The notes under the pieces: generated by a model
Database searches by the model: none
What the model saw: only the letters and a program-made list of their open reading frames with translations
What the model was told of the DNA's origin: nothing
Shown here: one piece after another, positions 39,637 through 47,645 of the stretch
How the letters are laid out: every line of letters begins with the position of its first letter
Numbering within the stretch: position 1 is the stretch's first letter
DNA from: Anaerococcus pacaensis 9403502
Lineage (GTDB): Bacteria; Bacillota; Clostridia; Tissierellales; Peptoniphilaceae
Direction of reading: 5' to 3'
DNA length: 57,170 nucleotides
NCBI GenBank assembly: GCA_000308255.3
Contig: HG326664.1
Coordinates: 66,712-123,881, forward strand
Position numbers and translations under genes: made by a program

Positions 39637-40515
39637 ATGGCAGTAGTTTCAATGAAAAAATTACTAGAAGCTGGTGTACACTTTGGACACCAAACTAGAA
39701 GATGGAATCCTAAGATGTCTAGATACATCTTCACAGAAAGAAATGGAATCTATATTATAGATTTACAAAAGACAGCAACTCAAATCGAGCTTGCATACTC
39801 AATGATTAGAGACATCGTAGCTGATGGTGGAAGTGTTTTATTTGTAGGTACAAAAAAACAAGCACAAGATGCCATTGAACAAGAAGCAAAAAGATCTGGT
39901 CAATTCTATGTATCAAATAGATGGCTAGGTGGTATGCTTACTAACTTTAACACAATTCAAAAAAGTATTGATAAACTAAAAAGATATGAACAAATGGAAG
40001 AAGATGGAACATTTGACCTACTTCCTAAAAAAGAAGTTCTTCAATACCAAAAAGAAATGGACAAATTAAAAAAGAACCTTGGTGGTATCAAAGAAATGAA
40101 ACACCTACCAGATGTTTTATTCGTAGTTGATCCAGGTGAAGAAGAAATCGCAGTTCACGAAGCAAAAATTCTAGGTATCCCAGTAGTAGCTATCGTAGAT
40201 ACAAACTGTGACCCAGATTCTGTAGATTTAGCTATCCCAGGTAACGATGATGCTATTCGTGCTGTAAAACTTATCACATCTGTAATGGCTGATGCTGTTA
40301 TCGAGGGTAACCAAGGTAGTGACTTCAACTCATTTGAAGAAGACTTCTCAGCTTATGATGAAGAAGAAACTTACGAAGCAAATGAAGAAGCAGCTGAAGA
40401 TGAAGAAACAGAAGAAGAACAAACAGAGCTAACAAGCGAAGAAATCGAAGCTGCAGCTGAAGAAATTGAAACAGCAGCATTCGAAGAAACAGAAGAAGAT
40501 ACAGAAGAAAACTAA
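39637..40515 (+). CDS. rpsB: 30S ribosomal protein S2 with acidic C-terminal extension
   Basis: A 292-residue S2. Residues 1-224 are the full normal protein: [38 protein letters not shown] and [11 protein letters not shown] are all typical. Residues 225-292 form an extra Glu-rich tail, probably disordered. The ATG at 39637 has GGAGGA six bases upstream; the earlier in-frame TTG at 39559 lies in the structured leader. It forms the classic rpsB-tsf pair; pyrH and frr, which often follow, do not. Confidence 0.96.
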   Translation: MAVVSMKKLLEAGVHFGHQTRRWNPKMSRYIFTERNGIYIIDLQKTATQIELAYSMIRDIVADGGSVLFVGTKKQAQDAIEQEAKRSGQFYVSNRWLGGMLTNFNTIQKSIDKLKRYEQMEEDGTFDLLPKKEVLQYQKEMDKLKKNLGGIKEMKHLPDVLFVVDPGEEEIAVHEAKILGIPVVAIVDTNCDPDSVDLAIPGNDDAIRAVKLITSVMADAVIEGNQGSDFNSFEEDFSAYDEEETYEANEEAAEDEETEEEQTELTSEEIEAAAEEIETAAFEETEEDTEEN

Positions 40516-40528
40516 TAAGGAGATTAAG

Positions 40529-41197
40529 ATGGCAGTAAGTGCAAGTTTAGTAAAAGAATTAAGAGAAATGACAGGCGCTGGAATGATGGACTGCAAAAAA
40601 GCCTTAGAAGAAACTAATGGCGACATCGATGCAGCTGTTAAACTACTAAAAGAAAAAGGTCAAGCAACACTTGACAAAAAAGCGGGTAGAGTAGCAGCAG
40701 AAGGTGTAATCGGTTCATATATCCACAACAACAAAATTGGTGTTATCGTAGAAATCAACACAGAAACAGATTTCTCTGCAAATACTGACACAGTAAAAGA
40801 CTTTGCTCGTGACATTGCTATGCACATAGCAGCAGCTAATCCACTTTATATCTCAGAAGAAGATGCTGATGAAGCTGATATCAACGAACAAAGAGATATC
40901 CTTATCAACCAAGCTATCAACGAAGCAAGTGATGATATGCCAGAAGATAAGAAAAAAATGATTGCTGAGAAAAAAGTTGAAGGTAGACTTAAAAAATACC
41001 TATCAGAAGTTTGCTTACTAGACCAAGCTTACATCAAAAATCCTGACCTAACTGTTGAACAATACTTAAGAGACACTGCTAACAACGTTGGCGAAAACAT
41101 CAAAATAAGAAGATTCGCTAGATTCGAAGTTGGTGAAGGTCTTGAAAAGAAAGAAGAAGACTTCGCTGCTGAAGTAGCTTCACAAATGAACGCTTAG
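40529..41197 (+). CDS. tsf: Translation elongation factor Ts
   Basis: A 222-residue EF-Ts, the nucleotide exchange factor of EF-Tu. The N-terminal UBA-like domain has LVKELREMTGAGMMDCKKAL; the core contains GVIVEINTETDFSANTD, the conserved TDF contact with EF-Tu. It is the short form with a single core repeat region. The ATG at 40529 follows AAGGAG by six bases; the upstream ATG at 40466 is in the rpsB tail in another frame and was rejected. A terminator follows directly. Confidence 0.96.
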   Translation: MAVSASLVKELREMTGAGMMDCKKALEETNGDIDAAVKLLKEKGQATLDKKAGRVAAEGVIGSYIHNNKIGVIVEINTETDFSANTDTVKDFARDIAMHIAAANPLYISEEDADEADINEQRDILINQAINEASDDMPEDKKKMIAEKKVEGRLKKYLSEVCLLDQAYIKNPDLTVEQYLRDTANNVGENIKIRRFARFEVGEGLEKKEEDFAAEVASQMNA

Positions 41198-41210
41198 GAA
41201 AGGTTCTTCG

Positions 41211-41238
41211 GTCACCTATTTTTATAGGTGGCTTTTTT
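41211..41238 (+). terminator. Terminator after tsf
   Basis: CACCTAT (41213-41219) pairs with ATAGGTG (41224-41230), extended by a G-U and a G-C pair, with a TTTT loop and a six-U tract. Confidence 0.9.
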
Positions 41239-41239
41239 C

Positions 41240-41269
41240 TTTACATAATTTTTAGAAGCGTTTTCTAAT
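41240..41269 (+). promoter_or_regulatory. Putative promoter of the ABC exporter operon
   Basis: TTTACA (41240-41245), 18-base spacer, TCTAAT (41264-41269), just after the tsf terminator. Moderate match only. Confidence 0.45.
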
Positions 41270-41286
41270 TAAGATATGGAGTTTAT

Positions 41287-43026
41287 ATGTTTGAAAATTT
41301 TAGATGGTTTTTAAAATATTCCAAGAAAAACTATATGATAGGATCAGTTTCTCTGATACTAACAGATGTTATCTCGTTATTCTTACCATATATTACAGGC
41401 AAACTCATAGATATGGTGTATCTTGGTAGTCTAACTGCGGACTCTTTTAAGAGAATGATTTTATTTTCTCTAGTGCTCGTAGTATTGAAGTATGTGACTG
41501 CTATAGGCTGGTCATACAATATTTTTAAAGCCTCATCCATGATGGAGTATGTTTCCCGTGATAAATTAATGAGTAAATTCTTAAGGCAATCACAAAGATT
41601 TTTCGAACAAAATCCAACTGGTTCATTAATGAGTAAGTCCACCCAAGATGTGAGCCAAATAGCAATGTTTGCTGGATTTGGTATACTTGCATTTTTTGAT
41701 GCTATTTTATTTCCGATCTTTATCCTTGGAATGATGATTGTAACAATTGATTTTAAGATGACTGTTTTTGCAATACTACCTATGCTAATATTTGTAGTGG
41801 CTTATTCAAAACTCGTTGGCAAGTGGTATATCAGAAGTAAAGCTGTAAATGAAAGCTTTGATGAACTTACCAACACTGTGCTAGAAGATGTGGAAGGTAT
41901 TAGAATTATCAGAGTATATAATATCGGAGATCTTAGAGAAGAAAGGTTTAGAAATTCTTCTAGAAAACTTGCTGATAGATACGTAGATTTAGCTAGGCTT
42001 CAAGCTATGATGGAGCCAGCCGAGAGAGTCACCACTACCATTTCCTATATTATTGCCATAGGCTACGGTTCATACCTTGCTTCGAATGGCATCCTTACTG
42101 TCGGCCAAGTTGTTTCATTTACTTATTATCTAAACATGTTAATCTGGCCAATGTTTGCCTTTGGTGAGTTTATGAATGTCTACCAACAAGCAAGCGCTGC
42201 TATGGATAGGATACTTGAAGTTATAAATTATAAAGAAGAAATAGCTGATAGTACGAAGCTTCCTAAAGTTATCGAAAACCCAGATATTATTTATGATAAG
42301 CTATCTTATAAATATCCTTCTAGCTCTGAAAATGTCTTAACTGACATAGATCTAGCTATCAAAAACGGATCTTCGCTTGGCGTGATAGGTAAGACTGGTA
42401 GTGGAAAGACTACTTTGATCAAACAACTACTTGATATTTATAAGGTGGATAAAGAATCCATTATAATAGGAGATGATTACTATTCGAATTTGTCAGCTCA
42501 TAGCTTTAAAGAAGAACTAGGCTATGTACCACAAAGACATATGATTTTCTCTGATACACTTAAGAATAACATCCTATTTTCAAAACCAGATGCTACTGAA
42601 GAACAATTAGAAGAGGCTATTAATATAGCTGACTTCAAAAAAGACGTGGCAGAATTTACCCAAGGCCTTGATACCTTAACAGGTGAAAAGGGTGTATCCC
42701 TATCAGGTGGCCAAAAGCAAAGACTTTCTATAGCTCGTGCAGTACTAAAAGATCCGCAAGTTCTAATCCTTGATGATGCAATGAGTGCTGTAGATGCCAA
42801 TACTGAACAAAATATTATCAGAAACCTAACTGAATCTAGAGCAGGGAAAACTACCATCATCATAGCTCATAGAATAAGCCAGGTTCAAAATTGTGATAAT
42901 ATCATAATCATGGATGAAGGAAAGATCATCGATGCAGGCAATCATGATGAACTTATGAGTAGGGAAACCTGGTATAAAGAACAATACGAAAACCAAATTA
43001 GTGGAGGTGTAAGTAATGGCAAATAA
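41287..43026 (+). CDS. ABC exporter half-transporter, subunit with non-canonical ATP site
   Basis: A 579-residue type IV (B-family) exporter: six transmembrane helices (to about 310) and a C-terminal ATPase. Walker A is GKTGSGKTTL, the signature is intact (LSGGQKQRLS), but Walker B reads LILDDAMSAVD, with Asp in place of the catalytic Glu. This is the pattern of the degenerate-site partner in heterodimeric exporters such as BmrC or LmrC. GGAG precedes the start by five bases. The partner gene overlaps its end by 11 bases. Substrate unknown; multidrug or peptide/lipid export are possibilities. Confidence 0.88.
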   Translation: MFENFRWFLKYSKKNYMIGSVSLILTDVISLFLPYITGKLIDMVYLGSLTADSFKRMILFSLVLVVLKYVTAIGWSYNIFKASSMMEYVSRDKLMSKFLRQSQRFFEQNPTGSLMSKSTQDVSQIAMFAGFGILAFFDAILFPIFILGMMIVTIDFKMTVFAILPMLIFVVAYSKLVGKWYIRSKAVNESFDELTNTVLEDVEGIRIIRVYNIGDLREERFRNSSRKLADRYVDLARLQAMMEPAERVTTTISYIIAIGYGSYLASNGILTVGQVVSFTYYLNMLIWPMFAFGEFMNVYQQASAAMDRILEVINYKEEIADSTKLPKVIENPDIIYDKLSYKYPSSSENVLTDIDLAIKNGSSLGVIGKTGSGKTTLIKQLLDIYKVDKESIIIGDDYYSNLSAHSFKEELGYVPQRHMIFSDTLKNNILFSKPDATEEQLEEAINIADFKKDVAEFTQGLDTLTGEKGVSLSGGQKQRLSIARAVLKDPQVLILDDAMSAVDANTEQNIIRNLTESRAGKTTIIIAHRISQVQNCDNIIIMDEGKIIDAGNHDELMSRETWYKEQYENQISGGVSNGK

Positions 43027-44758
43027 AGATAAATACGCAAGAAACCTCCTCAAATCATATGCACTTGAAGAGAAAGCTTCCTTTATAAAGGGCTTTATAT
43101 TTTCACTTATTAGAACTGGTCTTGAATTATCAGCGCCCTTGATAATAGGTTATATACTAAATAACCTAATATCACTAAATATGACCAAAGCTGATTTTAG
43201 AAAAATCATGCTATACCTAGCCCTATATTTTGTTGTAAATATGCTAGCAGGGATTATTCTAAATCGTACTTTCATTTCATTTGAAAAAGCATCGGCAAAT
43301 ATTGCTTACAAAATGCAAAATGATGTGTATAAGAAAGTAAATACTTTCCCGATTTCTTATTTTGATAGCCTGCCAGCAGGTAAGATATCATCTAGAATCA
43401 CAAATGATACCAATAAAGTAAAAATCATGTTTAGGCTAATATTTAAAGATATTTCAACATCAATGGTACTAGCCCTTGGTTTGATTATTACCTTATTTGT
43501 GACAAATCCTATTGCTGGCTTGATGCTTATTCCATTAGCGCCTATTATATATATCATATATAGGTCGTTTACTAATTACACCAGAACTTATACTGCTGAG
43601 ATTAGAAGAAATACATCTGAAATAAATGCTCAAATCAATGAATACATCCAAAATATGGAAATCATCCAAGCTTATAATAGAGAAGACTTCATTAAAGATA
43701 AATTTGATAAGTCAAATACTGAGATTTATAATCAAGCCATAAAGCTAGCAAAGATAAGATCATATTCAGGCTATAGGGCGATGGATATAGTTTCATACCT
43801 CGCCCAAATTATAATACTGATATACTTCGGCCTAGGCCAACTAACTGATTATTACTCTGTAAGTATTGGTAGTTTATATGTAATATTTGACTATACTACA
43901 AGGCTAATGAATGAAATAAGATTTATAATAATGAGAATTGGCGAAGTGACTGAATCTATGGCATCAGCTGAACATATCTTTGAGTTATTAAAACTAGAAT
44001 CTCAAGAAGAACTTACTGAAACTATCGAAGATATAGATAGGGAAATTGTCTTTGACGATATCCATTTCTCATATATTGACGGTGAAGAAGTTATAAAAGG
44101 TATCTCATTTGATGTAGATAGGGGCGAATCTATTGCCTTTGTCGGTCAAACTGGTTCTGGTAAGTCTACGCTCATAAACCTATTGCTTAATTTCTACCAA
44201 CCACAACAAGGTAAGATTACTATTGGCGGTCAAGATATTTCCAGAGTAAATAGAGATAGCCTCAGACGCGATATGGCTGTAGTACTACAAGATGCCTTTC
44301 TATTTAAGGCTGATATTGCAAAAAATATCACTCTAGGAAATAACTATACTGATGCCGAAGTAAGAGAAGCCCTACTTGCAGTAGGAGGGGATAGGCTAAT
44401 TAAAAAAGGTATCCACACTGAAGTTATGGAAGGTGGATCAAACCTATCTCAAGGTGAAAAGCAGCTAATAAGTTTCGCTAGAGCCTACATCAGAAATCCT
44501 AAAATTCTTATCCTAGATGAAGCTACAAGCAATATCGATACTGAAACTGAGACTATCATCCAAGAGGGAATTGATAAATTAAAAGAAAATAGAACTACAT
44601 TTATCATAGCTCACAGGCTATCAACTATAAAAAATGTAGATAAAATCATAGCTTTATCATATGGTGAAATCGTAGAAACAGGTAACCACGAAACACTCAT
44701 GAAATCGGATGGTTACTATAAACAAATGTATGAAAAGCAGATGAAAGAAGCGAAATAA
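43016..44758 (+). CDS. ABC exporter half-transporter, catalytic partner subunit
   Basis: A 580-residue partner of the preceding protein: membrane domain to about 320, then an ATPase with Walker A GQTGSGKSTL, a normal Walker B (LILDEATSNID) and a modified signature, LSQGEKQLIS. In a heterodimer, its good Walker A/B faces the partner's good signature to form the one catalytic site, while its altered signature completes the non-catalytic site. That is the BmrCD-like arrangement. A strong GGAGGTG lies before the ATG within the upstream gene, so translation is coupled. A terminator follows. Confidence 0.88.
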   Translation: MANKDKYARNLLKSYALEEKASFIKGFIFSLIRTGLELSAPLIIGYILNNLISLNMTKADFRKIMLYLALYFVVNMLAGIILNRTFISFEKASANIAYKMQNDVYKKVNTFPISYFDSLPAGKISSRITNDTNKVKIMFRLIFKDISTSMVLALGLIITLFVTNPIAGLMLIPLAPIIYIIYRSFTNYTRTYTAEIRRNTSEINAQINEYIQNMEIIQAYNREDFIKDKFDKSNTEIYNQAIKLAKIRSYSGYRAMDIVSYLAQIIILIYFGLGQLTDYYSVSIGSLYVIFDYTTRLMNEIRFIIMRIGEVTESMASAEHIFELLKLESQEELTETIEDIDREIVFDDIHFSYIDGEEVIKGISFDVDRGESIAFVGQTGSGKSTLINLLLNFYQPQQGKITIGGQDISRVNRDSLRRDMAVVLQDAFLFKADIAKNITLGNNYTDAEVREALLAVGGDRLIKKGIHTEVMEGGSNLSQGEKQLISFARAYIRNPKILILDEATSNIDTETETIIQEGIDKLKENRTTFIIAHRLSTIKNVDKIIALSYGEIVETGNHETLMKSDGYYKQMYEKQMKEAK

Positions 44759-44759
44759 G

Positions 44760-44790
44760 TCTTTAGGATTACCTAAAGATTTATTTTTTT
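44760..44790 (+). terminator. Terminator after ABC exporter operon
   Basis: TCTTTAGG (44760-44767) pairs with CCTAAAGA (44772-44779) around an ATTA loop, followed by TTATTTTTTT. The stem is only moderately stable. Confidence 0.7.
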
Positions 44791-44823
44791 GTATCGTTTT
44801 CTCTTCGTATAATTATTAGTTTA

Positions 44824-44852
44824 TGGTATAATTAAATAGGAATGCAAATTCC
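44824..44852 (+). promoter_or_regulatory. rny promoter and 5' stem-loop
   Basis: TGGTATAAT (44824-44832) is an extended -10 element. The predicted start near 44839 coincides with a perfect GGAAT/ATTCC hairpin with a GCAA (GNRA) tetraloop (44839-44852). The rny mRNA would thus begin with a small stable stem, a known way to hinder 5'-end-dependent decay. Confidence 0.55.
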
Positions 44853-44880
44853 AGGTAAATTAAATAGGAGGTGATAATAA

Positions 44881-46422
44881 ATGGATAATCCAGTTTTTAT
44901 AATCATTACTGTCGCCTTCGTATTGTTAGCTTTTATTTTAGGCTTTATGTATCATAGATCATCTAGTGAGAAAAAAATTGGTTCAGCTGAAGCCCTCAGC
45001 CGCCAAATCATCGAAGATGCGAATAAACAAGCAGAAACTATAAGACGCGAAACTCTTATGGAAGCAAAAGATGAAATTGCTAGAATCCAATCTGAAAATG
45101 ACAAAAAGCTTAGCAAAAGAAGCGACGAGCTCGATAAAAAAGAGGCTCGTTTGTTTAAAAAAGAAGAAAGTCTTGACAATAGAGCTTTATTGATTGACAA
45201 AAAGGCTGATCAAATCTCTAGTGATCAGAAGAGGTTAAAACAAAAAGAAGACAGCATTGATAAACTGATTGAACAACAACAATTAGAATTACAAAATATC
45301 GCAGGACTTACTAATAACGAAGCTAAAGAAATTATCCTAGAAAGTGTCAAAAAAGACACCATCCACGAATCAGCTAGACTTATCAAAGAAGCTGAAGAAC
45401 GTCTCAAATCTGAAAGCAAAAAGCTTGCTACAGAAATTCTCGCTACTACTATCCAAAGATACGCTGCTGATCAAGTTGCAGAAAATACAGTATCAGTAGT
45501 AAATCTTCCAAATGATGAAATGAAAGGTCGTATCATAGGCCGTGAAGGTAGAAATATCAGAGCCTTCGAACAACTATCAGGTGTAGACCTTATCATAGAT
45601 GATACACCAGAAGCGGTTGTAATCTCATCATTTGAACCGGTACGTCGTGAGATAGCAAAAGTAGCTTTGGAAAGACTTATCACAGATGGTAGAATCAACC
45701 CATCTAGAATAGAAGAAACTATCCAAAAGGCAGACGAAGAAGTGGAACAAAGAATAATTGAAGATGGTGAAGCTGCAGCTGAAGCAGCTGGTGTCTTAAA
45801 CCTACACCCACAACTAGTTAGAATGCTCGGTAAGATGAAATTTAGAACTAGTTATGGTCAAAACGTATTAAAACATTCAGTAGAAGTAGCAAACATAGCT
45901 GGAATGCTTGCTGAAGAAATCGGAGCTGATGCTCAAACTGCTAGACGCGGTGGCCTATTACACGACATTGGTAAATCTATAGACCACGAAGTCCAAGGTA
46001 CACACGTAGATCTAGGAGTTGAAGCAGCTACTAGATACGGGGAAAATAAATACGTAGTAAACGCCATCCAGTCACACCACGGTGATGTTGAACCAAATTG
46101 CGTAGAATCAATTTTAGTTCAAACAGCAGATGCCATATCTGCAGCTAGACCTGGTGCTAGACGTGAAAGCTTAGAAAACTACATTAAGAGATTAGAATCC
46201 CTAGAAGAGATTGCTAATTCATTTGATGGTATCGAAAAATCATTTGCTCTACAAGCAGGCCGTGAACTTAGAATCATGGTTAAGCCTGATAGAATATCTG
46301 ATGATGAAATGATTGTAATTGCTAGAGAGATTGCAAAACGCATCGAAGAAGAATTAGAATATCCGGGAGAAATCAAAGTTAATGTACTTAGAGAATCAAA
46401 CGCGATAGAATACGCTAGATAA
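44881..46422 (+). CDS. rny: Ribonuclease Y
   Basis: A 513-residue membrane-anchored endoribonuclease that starts mRNA decay in Firmicutes. One N-terminal transmembrane helix (about 5-25) is followed by a long charged coiled coil (30-200), a KH domain (GRIIGREGRNIRAFEQ) and an HD domain (LLHDIGKSID) that coordinates metal. AGGAGGTGA, nearly a full anti-16S match, precedes the ATG. It is a single-gene unit between terminators. Confidence 0.96.
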   Translation: MDNPVFIIITVAFVLLAFILGFMYHRSSSEKKIGSAEALSRQIIEDANKQAETIRRETLMEAKDEIARIQSENDKKLSKRSDELDKKEARLFKKEESLDNRALLIDKKADQISSDQKRLKQKEDSIDKLIEQQQLELQNIAGLTNNEAKEIILESVKKDTIHESARLIKEAEERLKSESKKLATEILATTIQRYAADQVAENTVSVVNLPNDEMKGRIIGREGRNIRAFEQLSGVDLIIDDTPEAVVISSFEPVRREIAKVALERLITDGRINPSRIEETIQKADEEVEQRIIEDGEAAAEAAGVLNLHPQLVRMLGKMKFRTSYGQNVLKHSVEVANIAGMLAEEIGADAQTARRGGLLHDIGKSIDHEVQGTHVDLGVEAATRYGENKYVVNAIQSHHGDVEPNCVESILVQTADAISAARPGARRESLENYIKRLESLEEIANSFDGIEKSFALQAGRELRIMVKPDRISDDEMIVIAREIAKRIEEELEYPGEIKVNVLRESNAIEYAR

Positions 46423-46434
46423 TAGCAAAACAAT

Positions 46435-46460
46435 ACTGCCGGAGGAATCTGGCAGTTTTT
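46435..46460 (+). terminator. Terminator after rny
   Basis: ACTGCC (46435-46440) pairs with GGCAGT (46451-46456), followed by a U-tract. Confidence 0.82.
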
Positions 46461-46535
46461 AATTGCTTATAATTATATACCATGAGACTCGATATATAGT
46501 AGAAGTTGCTTTAAAGGGGAGATAAATAAAAAAAT

Positions 46536-46573
46536 CAATTATTGCACAAAATAATAATTTTGTGCAATAATTG
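46536..46573. repeat. 38-bp perfect palindrome upstream of the Xer recombinase gene
   Basis: Two 17-base arms (46536-46552 and 46557-46573) are perfectly complementary around an AATA loop. On the minus strand it is followed by ATTTTTTTA and could end transcription coming from the right; on the plus strand no U-tract follows. Its right arm runs into the TTGAAA -35 box of the recombinase gene. The preceding bases 46461-46535 hold no gene; AAAGGGGAG at 46513-46521 looks like a ribosome site but no start codon follows it. Confidence 0.7.
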
Positions 46574-46598
46574 AAAAGAGTTTGATAGAGGGTACAAT
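46571..46598 (+). promoter_or_regulatory. Promoter of the Xer recombinase gene
   Basis: TTGAAA (46571-46576), 16-base spacer, TACAAT (46593-46598). The -35 overlaps the last three bases of the palindrome. Confidence 0.6.
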
Positions 46599-46630
46599 AC
46601 TTACTACCAGAACTAATTTAAGGACTTTTT

Positions 46631-47611
46631 ATGACTCAACCACTTATACTTATGGATTATTTAAACTATTTAAAGACAATACGTGGTCTTTCGCCTATGA
46701 CAATTAAAGAATATGCTTACGACCTAGAAAATTTTTTTGAATATCAAATTCTTAGAAATGTATATTACGGAGATTTATCATCATTTGATAAAAACTTTAA
46801 ATCAGAATCAATAAACACCTATATCAATCCAGACTTTTTGGGTAATCTTAATATCCAAGACCTTTACGCTTACTTATCTTATTTGGACAATGAAAAAGAT
46901 GACAACGCCACCACTCGTGCTAGAAAAATATCAGCACTTCGTTCCTTTTATAAGTACTTATATTCTGAAATCGAAGTGATTGATAAAAATATCACAGAGA
47001 AGCTACGAAACCCTAAAATAAGCCAAAGACAACCGGTCTATCTCACCCTAGATGAAACAGAAAGGTTACTTGCTGCTGTAAACCAAGAGAAAAATGACTT
47101 CTTGAGGGCTCGTGACTTAGCTATTATCTTTACCTTCCTTACCACGGGTATGAGATTATCAGAGCTTGTTAGCATAAATGTATCTGATATAGGAAACGAC
47201 CATTTTAAGATAGTTGGTAAGGGTAATAAAGAAAGAACTGTATATCTAACGGAAAATGCAACTCGCCTTATCCATCATTATCTAGCTATAAGAAACGAAT
47301 ACCTAGATGGACTTTATATCGATGCCCTATTTATTTCTACTAGAAAGAAGAGAATCAGCAATAGAACTGTTCAAGCTACTATTGAAAAATATTTAGAAAA
47401 GGCAGGCTTTGATACTTCTGTCTACTCTACCCATAAGCTTCGCCATACTGCTGCAACTCTTATGTATAAGTATGGCAATGTAGATATAAGGGCTCTCAAA
47501 GATATCCTAGGCCACGAAAATATATCTACAACTCAAATCTACACTCATTTAGAAGATGAAGATTTGAAAAATGCTGTTAATAAGAATCCGCTCTCAAAGC
47601 TCGATATTTGA
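46631..47611 (+). CDS. Tyrosine recombinase, XerC/XerD-like
   Basis: A 326-residue site-specific recombinase. The N-terminal SAM-like DNA-binding domain (about 8-115) is followed by the catalytic domain with the complete set: Arg175 in TTGMRLSELV, Lys198 in VGKGNKER, His268 and Arg271 in STHKLRHTAATLM, His295 in LGHENIST and nucleophile Tyr304 in TQIYTHL. It is slightly longer than typical XerC or XerD because of an insert in the N-terminal domain (about 46-75). It is chromosomal, among core genes, and no integrative element surrounds it, so chromosome-dimer resolution is the likeliest role. AAGGA precedes the start. XerC versus XerD cannot be decided here. Confidence 0.88.
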   Translation: MTQPLILMDYLNYLKTIRGLSPMTIKEYAYDLENFFEYQILRNVYYGDLSSFDKNFKSESINTYINPDFLGNLNIQDLYAYLSYLDNEKDDNATTRARKISALRSFYKYLYSEIEVIDKNITEKLRNPKISQRQPVYLTLDETERLLAAVNQEKNDFLRARDLAIIFTFLTTGMRLSELVSINVSDIGNDHFKIVGKGNKERTVYLTENATRLIHHYLAIRNEYLDGLYIDALFISTRKKRISNRTVQATIEKYLEKAGFDTSVYSTHKLRHTAATLMYKYGNVDIRALKDILGHENISTTQIYTHLEDEDLKNAVNKNPLSKLDI

Positions 47612-47614
47612 TAA

Positions 47615-47645
47615 TAAAAAAAGAGGTACTTATATATACCCCTTA
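47615..47645 (-). terminator. Terminator of the mutS-ynbB operon
   Basis: On the minus strand AAGGGGTA pairs with TACCTCTT (one mismatch) and is followed by eight U. It overlaps the ynbB stop codon. The xer gene on the plus strand ends at 47611. Confidence 0.72.

Noticed and set aside
40466..40528. N-terminal extension of EF-Ts from ATG 40466
   Set aside because: It overlaps the rpsB acidic tail in another frame and yields a Lys/Gln-rich artefact; AAGGAG marks ATG 40529.
46536..46573. Palindrome as the chromosomal dif site
   Set aside because: Its 17-4-17 layout and sequence do not fit the 11-6-11 half-site plan of dif sites.
46631..47611. Phage or integrative-element integrase
   Set aside because: All neighbours are core genes, no att duplication or element genes are seen, and the protein has Xer rather than phage-integrase layout.
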